Below are positions 48,680-56,900 of a stretch of DNA of 64,000 nucleotides, piece by piece. The DNA comes from a virus. Position 1 is the stretch's first letter. Each line of letters begins with the position of its first letter. The position numbers were made by a program, and so were the translations under genes. The notes under the pieces were generated by a model. It saw nothing but the letters and a program-made list of their open reading frames with translations, was not told where the DNA came from and did not search any database. The stretch spans positions 1-64,000 of IMG/VR virus record IMGVR_UViG_3300013104_000022. The stretch is one strand, 5' to 3'.

Positions 48680-49381
48680 TTACTCTTCTTCCTTCAAGAT
48701 GTAGAGAACTCCGTCTTGAGGAGTAATCAGGATGTACTGTTCGGGAGTCAGTACCTCAATGTTTGTGATACCGGTAGAAGTGACAGCACCGGTCGGGTTC
48801 TCTCCGGGGTCTCCCTTAAGAGAGGCAAGCCACTGGGCCTGGCTCCCCACGAATCCGTTGGCGAGGGCAACTGCGTAGGCAGAGTTTCCGGGGTCTCCCT
48901 TCGGTCCTGGCACCGTAGATGCGGTTCCGGGATCGCCCTTAGGTCCGGGAACGGTCGATGCCGCGCCGTCAGCGCCCTTCAGAGAGGCTAGCCACTGAGT
49001 CTGGGTACCCGAGTACCCGCCTGCTTGTGCAAGCTCGTAGGCGGACTTACCAGAGGGTCCAGGGATGGTAGAAGCGTCTCCGGGATCGCCCTTTGGGCCG
49101 GGTAGAAGCTCCACAGCGGCGATTGCGTCTTCTAGCTCTTGAGGGGTTACGCCCTCTAGTGGGTGAGTCGCTAGATAGCTCTCAATAGCTTGAGCAATAA
49201 CCTCGCTAGACAATCCTCCGTCAATGCTGACTCCGGGAAGGTCAACCCACGCGGACGTTCCATTGCCTACTTTTAGGACGCGAGCTTCTAGATCGAAGCC
49301 GGGTTCTCCTGATTCAAGAACAGGATTTCGATCAATCCAAGCGTCGGAATCTCCACGACGAAAGAGAATCTTGGTGATCAC
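48680..49381 (-). CDS. Collagen-like tail fibre protein
   Basis: A 233-residue protein. The N-terminus (ILFRRGDSDAW, NPVLESGEPGFD, LKVGNGTSAWVDLPG) is the common phage fibre attachment domain (major tropism determinant/hyaluronidase type). Then Gly-X-Y collagen blocks (GPKGDPGDAS, GPKGDPGTAS, GPKGDPGNS) alternate with two SAYE/AYAVALANGFVG...WLASLKG units. It should form a trimeric fibre. It overlaps the connector gene by four bases. Confidence 0.88.
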   Translation of the reverse strand: MITKILFRRGDSDAWIDRNPVLESGEPGFDLEARVLKVGNGTSAWVDLPGVSIDGGLSSEVIAQAIESYLATHPLEGVTPQELEDAIAAVELLPGPKGDPGDASTIPGPSGKSAYELAQAGGYSGTQTQWLASLKGADGAASTVPGPKGDPGTASTVPGPKGDPGNSAYAVALANGFVGSQAQWLASLKGDPGENPTGAVTSTGITNIEVLTPEQYILITPQDGVLYILKEEE

Positions 49382-49932
49382 GGGGTGCCTCCGTCATACA
49401 CGCCGTCGAACCCTGCACCGAACCCGTCTGACGGGTCTTGCTGTAGCCAGCCACTCTGATCCATGTCGGCGGGACCGAGGAGGTATCCGGTACCATCACC
49501 TTGAGGGACGACAACTCCGTCTCTCTCAAATGCTCCAATTCCACCCATTGTCTGGCCCACAAGGTTCCCTAGGCCACATTGGCCCAGTTCTTCCACTGCG
49601 AGGTCGAACCAGAGAAGGTCCGTCTTCTCCCGGCGAGTAATCTTGCTCACCATCTTGGAGTAGGAGTACGAACCGATGGACTCTGAGGAGAAGGGAGCGG
49701 CTAGCTTCTCTGCATATGGCTGAGAAAGAACAAAGTAGTCTGCTAGCTGGTAGACGGCCTTGGTGGCTACGAGAGCGTCGTCGGCGTCCTCTGGGAGACT
49801 CTTGAGGCAAGTAGCCTTCTTGAAGAAAAGGAGAGCCTGTTCAAGGGCTTCCGTTGCATAATCGGTAAAGCTGTTCGCTGGACGCCCAGTGAACTTAGCT
49901 AGACCGGCTACGTCAAATTCTGGAAATGCCAT
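49378..49932 (-). CDS. Probable head-to-tail connector
   Basis: A 184-residue protein with a helical N-terminal half (FTDYATEALEQALLFFKKAT, ATKAVYQLADYFV) and a Gly-rich C-terminus. The helical shape resembles the gp6-type adaptor that binds the portal. It lies just after the head genes in transcription order, so the fibre cluster was inserted between it and the head closure gene. The call is by order and shape. Confidence 0.55.
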   Translation of the reverse strand: MAFPEFDVAGLAKFTGRPANSFTDYATEALEQALLFFKKATCLKSLPEDADDALVATKAVYQLADYFVLSQPYAEKLAAPFSSESIGSYSYSKMVSKITRREKTDLLWFDLAVEELGQCGLGNLVGQTMGGIGAFERDGVVVPQGDGTGYLLGPADMDQSGWLQQDPSDGFGAGFDGVYDGGTP

Positions 49933-49956
49933 TTGAACAGGCCCGTCCTCTTAGTC

Positions 49957-50499
49957 TTAGCGGGTAGGAGTGGCTACCGCAATCTTGTTACGGCGAGCTT
50001 CGGCCTTCGCCGCCTCTTCCGCGTCCTTCATTGTCTGATCGTCACTGTCCACGGACACACCCCACGGAAGGAAGGGCCACGGGCCGCGAGCGAACTTCTG
50101 ACCGCCGAAACGTAGTACCTGCTCACGCGGGTCGTCTAGGAGGTCTAGCCAGCTATGGCCGTCACGATCAAATGTGGAGTTATACGCTTCCCCGCCCACT
50201 TCGAAAGTGAGTTCCTGGCCGCGATACCATACCTGCCCGAGAGCGGTGTGACCGTCCTCTAGGAAGTGAATGGTGAGGTATTCTTTTTCTTCAGCCGGTG
50301 CTTCTGTTTCGGCCTTCTTGTACTTACGTGCTCGAAGAGCTTCAAGCTTAGCTAGTAGCGCGGCTTCTTCGTCTTCGTTAAATTCTTCTTCTTCGTCTTC
50401 CTCAGCCTCGGGAGGAGTGCTTAGGTCTTCCGGAGTAATCTTCAGAAGATCGTCCAAGTTCTCTTCCTTGAACTGAGGTGTTGGCTTCTTACTAGGCAT
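49957..50499 (-). CDS. Acidic protein, 180 aa
   Basis: It starts MPSKKPTPQFKEENLDDLLK, then has a very acidic stretch (about 31-48, mostly Glu and Asp) and a folded half with YLTIHFLEDGHTALGQVW. ATG 50499 is favoured over 50505 because GAGG lies six bases before it. The function is unknown. It might be a capsid accessory, as it lies right after the terminator and a late-motif copy. Confidence 0.7.
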   Translation of the reverse strand: MPSKKPTPQFKEENLDDLLKITPEDLSTPPEAEEDEEEEFNEDEEAALLAKLEALRARKYKKAETEAPAEEKEYLTIHFLEDGHTALGQVWYRGQELTFEVGGEAYNSTFDRDGHSWLDLLDDPREQVLRFGGQKFARGPWPFLPWGVSVDSDDQTMKDAEEAAKAEARRNKIAVATPTR

Positions 50500-50514
50500 T
50501 TTCATCCTCGCTAA

Positions 50515-50524
50515 TACTATCGTC
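50515..50524 (-). promoter_or_regulatory. Late motif GACGATAGTA after the capsid terminator
   Basis: The minus strand reads GACGATAGTATTAGCGAGG, with TAAA 13 bases upstream. It lies between the terminator at 50571-50607 and the acidic gene, so it is well placed to restart transcription for the connector and fibre genes. Confidence 0.68.
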
Positions 50525-50570
50525 CCGGACGGGCACCTTTAGTCTACTACATTCTACCTTATATTGCAGT

Positions 50571-50607
50571 AAAACGAGAAAACCCCCCTGATTTCTCAGG
50601 GGGGTTT
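50571..50607 (-). terminator. Terminator after the major capsid gene
   Basis: A perfect 12-bp stem (AAACCCCCCTGA with its complement, 50580-50591 and 50596-50607) and loop of four bases is followed on the minus strand by TTTTCTCGTTTT. It lies 15 bases after the capsid stop. It keeps the highly expressed capsid transcript separate. Confidence 0.92.
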
Positions 50608-50622
50608 CTCTAGGAACTAACC

Positions 50623-51675
50623 TTAAGAGGTCTGTGTGACGTTGTTAGCCACGATGAACTGCTCAGGGCGAGTAACGATAGGAACAAGGTTCCATTCGAG
50701 CAAGTACTGAAGAGCAGAAGGGTCTTCCTGCTTCCAGGTCTTGGCAAACTTACCGGTGAAGTTCTCCGGAGCCGACTCGTCGGCGGTTGGGCCGATAAGA
50801 AGCTCGATAGGACGGTTCTCGGTGAAGTTACCAATGATAACTCGGTTGTCAGGAAGGAACATCTGCTCCTGGCCTGGCGTGGTAGGTGCGGAAGTGTAGG
50901 AGGCACCGGCTACGTCGTAGACGGACTCGTTGATCTTCCAGTCGAGACCCATGAAGCCGGGGAGAGTTCCGGAACGGAAGTACTCGTCCTTGGCACGGTC
51001 GCTTAGCAAGGTGGCGGAACCTGCGGAGGCACCGTTACCCGCGAAAGCGTTGTAGATGTAGGTCAGAGTCTTCTCGGTGGTGTAGGCCTCGGTAGCCTCA
51101 ACACGACCGTCACGACGGATGAGACGCTTCCACGCCTGGATGTCGTTCATGATCTGACCAGGGGTAGCGGTCGCCCACGAAGTACCAGGGTTTACCTTGT
51201 GAGAAGGTAGGTACTTGTAGTCGATCTCAACCTGGACATCAGGGAAATCTAGCTTAAGGCCACCACCAACGGCAGACCATAGCATCCACTCGGCAAAGTT
51301 GTCGAAGCGGGTGTTGAGGTCACCGATTTCACGGGTGATTGCGGCCTCAGCCTGGGTCTTAGCGAGTTCAGAAGTGTTGTTAGCGAACTGACGAATCCAG
51401 TGAAGGGTCGTAGGTTCGAAAACCTTCTTTTCACGTAGGTAGACGAAGCTTGCGCTTTCCTTCGAGCGGCCAAGACGAGGCACGATGTGTGCTTCAGAGT
51501 TTGGCACGTTCGGACGCGCAATGTTTCGGCTACCACGAATTACTTCCCACTCTGCTGTTGGGAAGGGCCATGGAGTCTGAGGGACACGGTTAAGAAGCTC
51601 AAGCTTCTCGGGAGCGGTGAAACGCTCCAACACGCCCCGCAGAACCGTAGGCTGAAGAATGCTGAGGTCAGCCAT
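50623..51675 (-). CDS. Major capsid protein
   Basis: A 350-residue protein: FTAPEKLELLNRVPQTPWPFP start region, then a capsid-E-like core (ARPNVPNSEAHIVPRLGRSKESA, TREIGDLNTRFDNFAEWML) and a late DNRVIIGNF segment, typical of HK97-fold proteins of the E type. Neighbours are the decoration protein and protease. It has its own long structured leader and a terminator. Confidence 0.9.
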   Translation of the reverse strand: MADLSILQPTVLRGVLERFTAPEKLELLNRVPQTPWPFPTAEWEVIRGSRNIARPNVPNSEAHIVPRLGRSKESASFVYLREKKVFEPTTLHWIRQFANNTSELAKTQAEAAITREIGDLNTRFDNFAEWMLWSAVGGGLKLDFPDVQVEIDYKYLPSHKVNPGTSWATATPGQIMNDIQAWKRLIRRDGRVEATEAYTTEKTLTYIYNAFAGNGASAGSATLLSDRAKDEYFRSGTLPGFMGLDWKINESVYDVAGASYTSAPTTPGQEQMFLPDNRVIIGNFTENRPIELLIGPTADESAPENFTGKFAKTWKQEDPSALQYLLEWNLVPIVTRPEQFIVANNVTQTS

Positions 51676-51847
51676 TTTCTTCTCCTGTGGTTAGGCGGTT
51701 AATTGTCTCTCAGCGAACCTTGCGGTCCCGACCTGCACCTTACCCTGAGGTAATCACTCGGTTGGTCTATTTGAGTAGATGGGCTACTCAGGGATGCCTA
51801 CAAGTTTTGGCTTGTAGGACACCCTCAGCGTCCCGACTATATGAAGA
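51676..51847 (-). promoter_or_regulatory. Structured leader of the major capsid gene, 172 bases
   Basis: This non-coding leader holds an 8-bp hairpin CCTACAAG/CTTGTAGG (51797-51818), a GAGTAG/CTACTC hairpin (about 51772-51788), and a GTCGGGAC direct repeat at both ends (51725-51732 and 51830-51837). A promoter-like TATAGT is at the upstream end. No gene is seen. It probably stabilises or times capsid mRNA. Confidence 0.55.
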
Positions 51848-52240
51848 TTAGAAGCGGAAGAACTTCGCTACTGTGTCTACCTTGGCACCAAGGACGTTCG
51901 TGAGAGTCACGCCCGAGTTAGCGGCAGAAACAGCGTCAAGCTTTACCAAACCTGCGTACAGGATGTTGGCGTGCCAGACGGAGGTTGTTCCGGGAACACC
52001 TGTGTCAGTTGTCTTACGAAGAACACCCTTGACGTTAGCGGCGGTCGTCGTCTTGACGTACTGCTTGGTCGTGGCATCCTGATCGAGGAAAGTACCAGCT
52101 AGGAGGACTCCCTGACCCGGCTTCAACGTAACGCCCTTCTGGACGTAGTTGTGCATCGAGTAGAGGATTTCCTCATCTACAACGTTTTCACCAACGTTGT
52201 AGCTACCTGCTGGCATCGAGTTACCAATGTAGCCTACCAT
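51848..52240 (-). CDS. Head decoration protein (gpD-like)
   Basis: A 130-residue beta-rich protein: GSYNVGENVVDEEILYSMHN and VTLKPGQGVLLAGTFLD resemble lambda gpD-type head decoration proteins, with a NANILYAGLVKLDAV-like end (HANILYAGLVKL). It would bind the capsid outside and stabilise it. The location between protease and capsid fits. Confidence 0.85.
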   Translation of the reverse strand: MVGYIGNSMPAGSYNVGENVVDEEILYSMHNYVQKGVTLKPGQGVLLAGTFLDQDATTKQYVKTTTAANVKGVLRKTTDTGVPGTTSVWHANILYAGLVKLDAVSAANSGVTLTNVLGAKVDTVAKFFRF

Positions 52241-52273
52241 TTTGACTATCTCCTGTCGGTTCGCTGTGGGGGC

Positions 52274-53395
52274 TTAAGAGCGAATGAATCGCTTGGCGGC
52301 GGGGGAAGAGGAGAGACGTGCAATCTCGTCCTCTGTAGTGACCTTGTTGCTACCCTCGTCCTCAGTGTCAACACCCTGCTCATTCGAGAGCTTGACAATA
52401 GGAGCGTCAGGAAGAAGCTTCTTGAATAGTTCCTCATTGCTGAGTCGTAGTTCAAGCATGGCGTCTCGTCGGCCTGGCTCAATGTGTCCGGTAGTAACAA
52501 GACCATCGATCTCAGCGGCGGCGGCGGCTTCGATGCTATCCTTATTGATTTGATCAATCTTGTTGGATAGTTCTACGTTCTCAGAAACTACGGCGGCAAC
52601 AGCCTTGACGAATTCCTCAGGAGTAGGCTCCTTGCTCGAAAGCTTGAGAACATCGGTAGCGATAAGTTCGTCAGCAATCTTGGCAGAAAGAGCAACCTGT
52701 GGCTCAAGGTCTGCTACACGAGTCTGTAGAGCGCGCACGTCGATGCCGTGATCGTCCTTTAGCTCTGTGAGCATTTCATCCAAAGTCATTTCAGACTCCT
52801 CAGTCTTTTCGTCCTGTGTGCTTAGTAGCACTGGCTTACCATTACTATCGTCCGAAATGTTAGAGGCCGCAATAACTTCCTCAAAGGACTCTAGATTTAG
52901 AACATGTGGTCGGTTTGTCACTGCAACGTGGCAGAGAGTAGGACCGTAGAAATTGCCGTCACGGTGGTCACGGTAGTTAAGAGAAAGCATGGCAGAAGCA
53001 CCGATGTACGTCTTGCCGAACTTGTCTGCTTGCTCTCGTGCATCGATGTAGGCGTATAGAGAGTCGCCCTCGTGAGAGAGGCCTACAACCTCACCACGGT
53101 TGTAGTCGGGGTCTTCGGTGTGCTGGTTGTCAGCATCGACCTTAGTAACCTGAACAATGTCACAAACCGTGTTGTTGAAGTTTGTAACCATGGTGTCCAT
53201 CATGTTGTCATCGACATCGATGAAATTACCGTTGGCACCGGGGTAGTAGAATGGACCCTTCTTCAGAATTTGCTTCTTGAAGAGCTTTCCTTGTACCTTC
53301 TTGATTACGGGAGTAGACGCTTTGGCGGATAGACCGACAAAGCCAGAGTAGTCATCCCCTTGGGGGATAATAACAATCTTGTTTCCCATACCCAT
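52274..53395 (-). CDS. Capsid maturation protease with scaffold
   Basis: A 373-residue protein. The first 180 residues form a prohead protease domain of the phage-Mu-I type: EVVGLSHEGDSLYAYID, IGASAMLSLNYRDH and CHVAVTNRPHVLNLESF (cited as HVAVTNRPHVLNLES, about 158-172), with Ser and His in the active-site region. The second half (about 205-370) is helical and acidic, as a scaffold. It should cut itself out after capsid assembly. ATG 53395 overlaps the late motif, so ATG 53389 may be used. Confidence 0.82.
   Translation of the reverse strand: MGMGNKIVIIPQGDDYSGFVGLSAKASTPVIKKVQGKLFKKQILKKGPFYYPGANGNFIDVDDNMMDTMVTNFNNTVCDIVQVTKVDADNQHTEDPDYNRGEVVGLSHEGDSLYAYIDAREQADKFGKTYIGASAMLSLNYRDHRDGNFYGPTLCHVAVTNRPHVLNLESFEEVIAASNISDDSNGKPVLLSTQDEKTEESEMTLDEMLTELKDDHGIDVRALQTRVADLEPQVALSAKIADELIATDVLKLSSKEPTPEEFVKAVAAVVSENVELSNKIDQINKDSIEAAAAAEIDGLVTTGHIEPGRRDAMLELRLSNEELFKKLLPDAPIVKLSNEQGVDTEDEGSNKVTTEDEIARLSSSPAAKRFIRS
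52843..52852 (-). promoter_or_regulatory. Late motif copy inside the protease gene
   Basis: The minus strand reads GGACGATAGTAATGGTAA and encodes Asp-Asp-Ser-Asn-Gly. It lies 600 bases before the decoration gene. A GATAGTAATGGTAA sequence is shared with the copy at 48582. It may be an internal promoter or coincidence of coding. Confidence 0.4.
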
Positions 53396-53404
53396 ACTAT
53401 CGTC
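53395..53404 (-). promoter_or_regulatory. Late motif GACGATAGTA before the protease gene
   Basis: The minus strand reads GGGACGATAGTATGGGTATGGG. The TAG is the stop codon of the 92-residue gene and the ATG next to it is the first start of the protease. If used as a promoter it would give a nearly leaderless protease mRNA. Confidence 0.55.
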
Positions 53405-53675
53405 CCATCTCTTCGGTAACGTATTCGTCTCTGTAGTCGTCCAGGACGGCCTTCAGAGACCTGTCTGAAGTGACACCTTCCCACCACTCACGGAAGTTCG
53501 TGTAATGCGTGAGCTTGTCCACGAAGGACGCCCAAGTGACGTTCTCTGACTTGGTGTCGATCAGGCTTTGGGCTTGGGGCTTGAATTCTTCTTTTAGGTA
53601 GACGCTTCTACCCATCTTGTCCCAAATGCCTACTGGCTCTCCGTTGACACTTCGGTGCAATAGATAAAGTGACAT
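53397..53675 (-). CDS. Hypothetical protein, 92 aa
   Basis: A small alpha/beta protein (MSLYLLHRSVNGEPVGIWDK start, FVDKLTHYTNFREWWEGV). No family was recognised. It lies between the giant protein and protease, with one base to the next gene. It may be a head accessory. Confidence 0.65.
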   Translation of the reverse strand: MSLYLLHRSVNGEPVGIWDKMGRSVYLKEEFKPQAQSLIDTKSENVTWASFVDKLTHYTNFREWWEGVTSDRSLKAVLDDYRDEYVTEEMGR

Positions 53676-53676
53676 C

Positions 53677-53967
53677 TTAGTCCTCCAACTGAGGTCTGAG
53701 AGTATCCCACTGCGTCTCTGAAGCGGGTCGGATAAATACTTCTAGATCATTTTCGACTCTAACGAACCAACCGTTGTCGTCCTCACGAACCTCCTTGAAG
53801 TCAAGGGAAAACGCCTTGTTGGCGTGCGCCCACGCAGTACCAACAAGGTCGTCGTCCTCATCGAACTCAAAGGGTCCGATCAATACGGCCCGTTCGTTAT
53901 CTCCATTTGGAATATACCAAGCCCCAAAGGGGAAGGTTTGTTCCACTAGCTCCTGCGTTACTTCCAT
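53677..53967 (-). CDS. Acidic protein, 96 aa
   Basis: A strongly acidic protein (MEVTQELVEQTFPFGAWYIP, FEFDEDDDLVGTAWAHANKA). It overlaps the end of the giant gene by ten bases, so its translation is coupled to it. Because the giant protein carries a predicted toxin-like domain, a small acidic partner binding it is possible, but no evidence beyond position and charge exists. Confidence 0.65.
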   Translation of the reverse strand: MEVTQELVEQTFPFGAWYIPNGDNERAVLIGPFEFDEDDDLVGTAWAHANKAFSLDFKEVREDDNGWFVRVENDLEVFIRPASETQWDTLRPQLED

Positions 53968-56900
53968 GATGCCTTCACCTTTGTGATTGCTTGCTCAAGG
54001 TTCTGGCGCATAACTAGACGGTCTTCGACCGGAAGTCCGCGAATCTTCTCCCACCCCAGTGCCTTGAGTCGCTGGATAGCCTCGTTACGCTTCTCGGCCT
54101 TGTCGAAGACCATTAGCTCGATGTAATCGAGGATAGATAGAGTGTCCTTGATCATGACCTCGTTGGTGGAGTCGGTCATGTTCAAGAGCTTCTTGGGATC
54201 GTAATTCGAGTTCTGCATAGCATCCGTCGCACCGAAGTTATCACTCTCGTACCCGTAGGTGTCGTTGTGAAGCAATACCTCAGGGCTGAGGAAGACGGTG
54301 TGTTTTCCCTTGTTGAGGTTACCCATGCTGGTCAGAGCGTTATTGCCCTTGGTGACGCGGGAGAAGACGTAATCCGCCCCTCCTCGGTTCTGATCCTCCG
54401 ACTGAGAAGCCCCCGTGTGAGGTGCCATGCGGCTTCTTACCTCAGTGGAGAGGAGTCCACCTGAGGTGATGTACCTCAGAATCGCGTCGTCCTTACCCTT
54501 TGCGGCAACTGCGAGCAAAGTACCCTGCTTCTGAAGCTCTTCAAGCTCGACATCGATTCTCTCCCAGTAGGCGTGACCGGTGTTGAGGGAACCGTCATTG
54601 AGGTTCATGTGCTGGTACTTAGGAAGGTGTCGATCCTCGCTGAGGAACTTGGCAACGTGATCCGTTCCCCAGGTCTCATTAGCGAGATTTCGGTAGAAGG
54701 AAAGCTCTTCCTCAGGGAAAGCCATGGCGATAGCCTCACCGGTGTCATGAATTCCGACACCGTAGTTGCTCTTTCCGAGCTTCTGAGCGCCTTCCTTGGC
54801 CTTCTTCATGACCTTCTCGCGAGCCGCAGAAATCTTGCTTCCTCCCGCGCCACTCGCTACTACACGGTGGAACATCGAGCGCCAGTACAGAACCTCGGGG
54901 TCTTCCGCTCCCGACATGTCCACGTCAAGGGTCGCTAGGTACTCCTCGATGCGTGCGAGGGACGCCTGGTGGTCGTCTCCTGCCGTCTGGAAGAAGAGCT
55001 TGTTGTTCTGAGATTCGAAGGCGTTGGTGTAATCGTAGTTTCGGAAAGCGATGACCTCTCCGGTAGGAAGAGTCATCTCAAACTGGCTTCCAGTCTGAGC
55101 CTTGGTGGTCTTTCCTCCGTCTTGCTTAAAGACACCACTCTGAGACAGTTCTCCGGAAGCTACGTGAGAAGCTACAAGCTTGACCTTGACAGGAGACACA
55201 GGCTCATCGACCGAGACTCCTTCAGCCGTCCATCCGCCCTTGAGAGCCTTGGCATCGTCAGGAAGCGAGTTGACGATAGAGGTCTTCAGTCCGCCCTTCG
55301 TGGACACGTAGACGAACTTCTCGTTGTTCAACTGCTTGTACTGCTCGCCCTTCTTGGGGTTAGTGTAAGTCACAAACTTGCCATTAAGAGGCGTCACTGT
55401 GTACTGCGTGAAGTCCGCCTTGTTCGTAGGCGTGTCGTTTTCCTTGGCCTTGTTGACCTTCTCGATCTGACCCTTGTAGTGCAGGAGAGCCATGTGGTAC
55501 TGCGAGACGTAGTTCGCGGGAACGATGTTTCCTGAAGGGAACTTCACGTCTTCAGAAGAGTCCAGAAGCTCCGGAGTGTAGAACTCAAGGTCACTGTCAA
55601 CCTTCTTGGCATTTTCGTCAAACGCCGCCCATACGGCAGGGTCGAAGTTCTTGTTGTCAGGAGAGAGGTTGATGTTCTTCGTCAGGTTCTTTCCCGCCGC
55701 GCTGATTGCCGACTTCAAGGCCTTGGTGTCAGGGAAGCTAGAGGCGTTGCTGTCGGTAGAAACAGTAACCTTCTTACTACTTCCCTGTGTGAGGGACTGA
55801 AGGGTCTGTCCCAACTGCTTACCGAGGAACTTACCAATCTTCAAGGAACCCTTGACTACTTCCTTGTCGGAAGTGTCCGTCTCCGTCCACACGAGGGAGC
55901 TACCGCCGACGATACTGCCGGAAGAGTGCAGAGCGGAGTTACCGAAGACCTTGGTAGCCAAAGCCTTCTCTACGGTGCTTTCTTCCTGCCAGCCCGAGGT
56001 GTGGCCCGGAATGGCTTCCTTAGGCATCTCAGGCTTATCCCAGCCCGCCGCCTCGAAGACAGCATCGTACATCGCCTGAACCTTCTCAGGGATGTCTGCC
56101 TTGTATTCAAGAACTCTTTCGACAAGCTCATCGGAGTTGTTCGGAACCTTGTCGAGAACGTCCTTACCCGCAAAGTAGTGGTAATCCTTGTAGCCCCACT
56201 TGTTAGCGGGACGGTTCTTGACACCCTCACGGACAAGCTCAGATACCTGCTCGTCGCTCATACGGTTGATACGACGTGCGGCCTTCATAGCTCCCAGGTA
56301 GGCCTCGCGAGCCTGTTCTGGGGTGAAGTCACCCTTACGCATACGGTCGATCATCACCGCGTATACAAGGTTGTCCGAAGACAGCATGTTATACGACATG
56401 TGAGAGTTCTTGGGGTCAGGAGCTAGACCCTCGTATGTACCGTACGCGAGGAAGGCACGTCCCTTGTCGATACCGACGACATTTCCGTCCTTGTCGAGCA
56501 TAAGGTTACGGTGGTGCGTGTCGTCGTTCTGAAGGAAGTAGTCAAGAACCTGATGACCGGCCACCTGAGCCAGTTGCGTGTCCGTCAGAGTCGTGAGGTC
56601 GATACCAGAGAAGTCGCCCTGGTTTTCGATGAACTTCTGAATCTGACCGGTGTCCTCGCCAACCTGACCGATGGACGACTCAGGAACATGGAAGCCAGCG
56701 GCGAGACCGAGGTTGTTACCCGCGTTCTCGACCTCGACACGGAACAGTGCCTCGCTACCCTTGTTGTGAGCAATCGGCTTGAACACAGCCTTGCGCTCAA
56801 ACTGGTCGCGGAGAAGCCACGTCGTGTTCTGTCCACCGGCAAGCTTCTTGACCATCGAGTAGACGGGCTTCAGAAGCTCGGCCTGGTACTCGGCTTCCTT

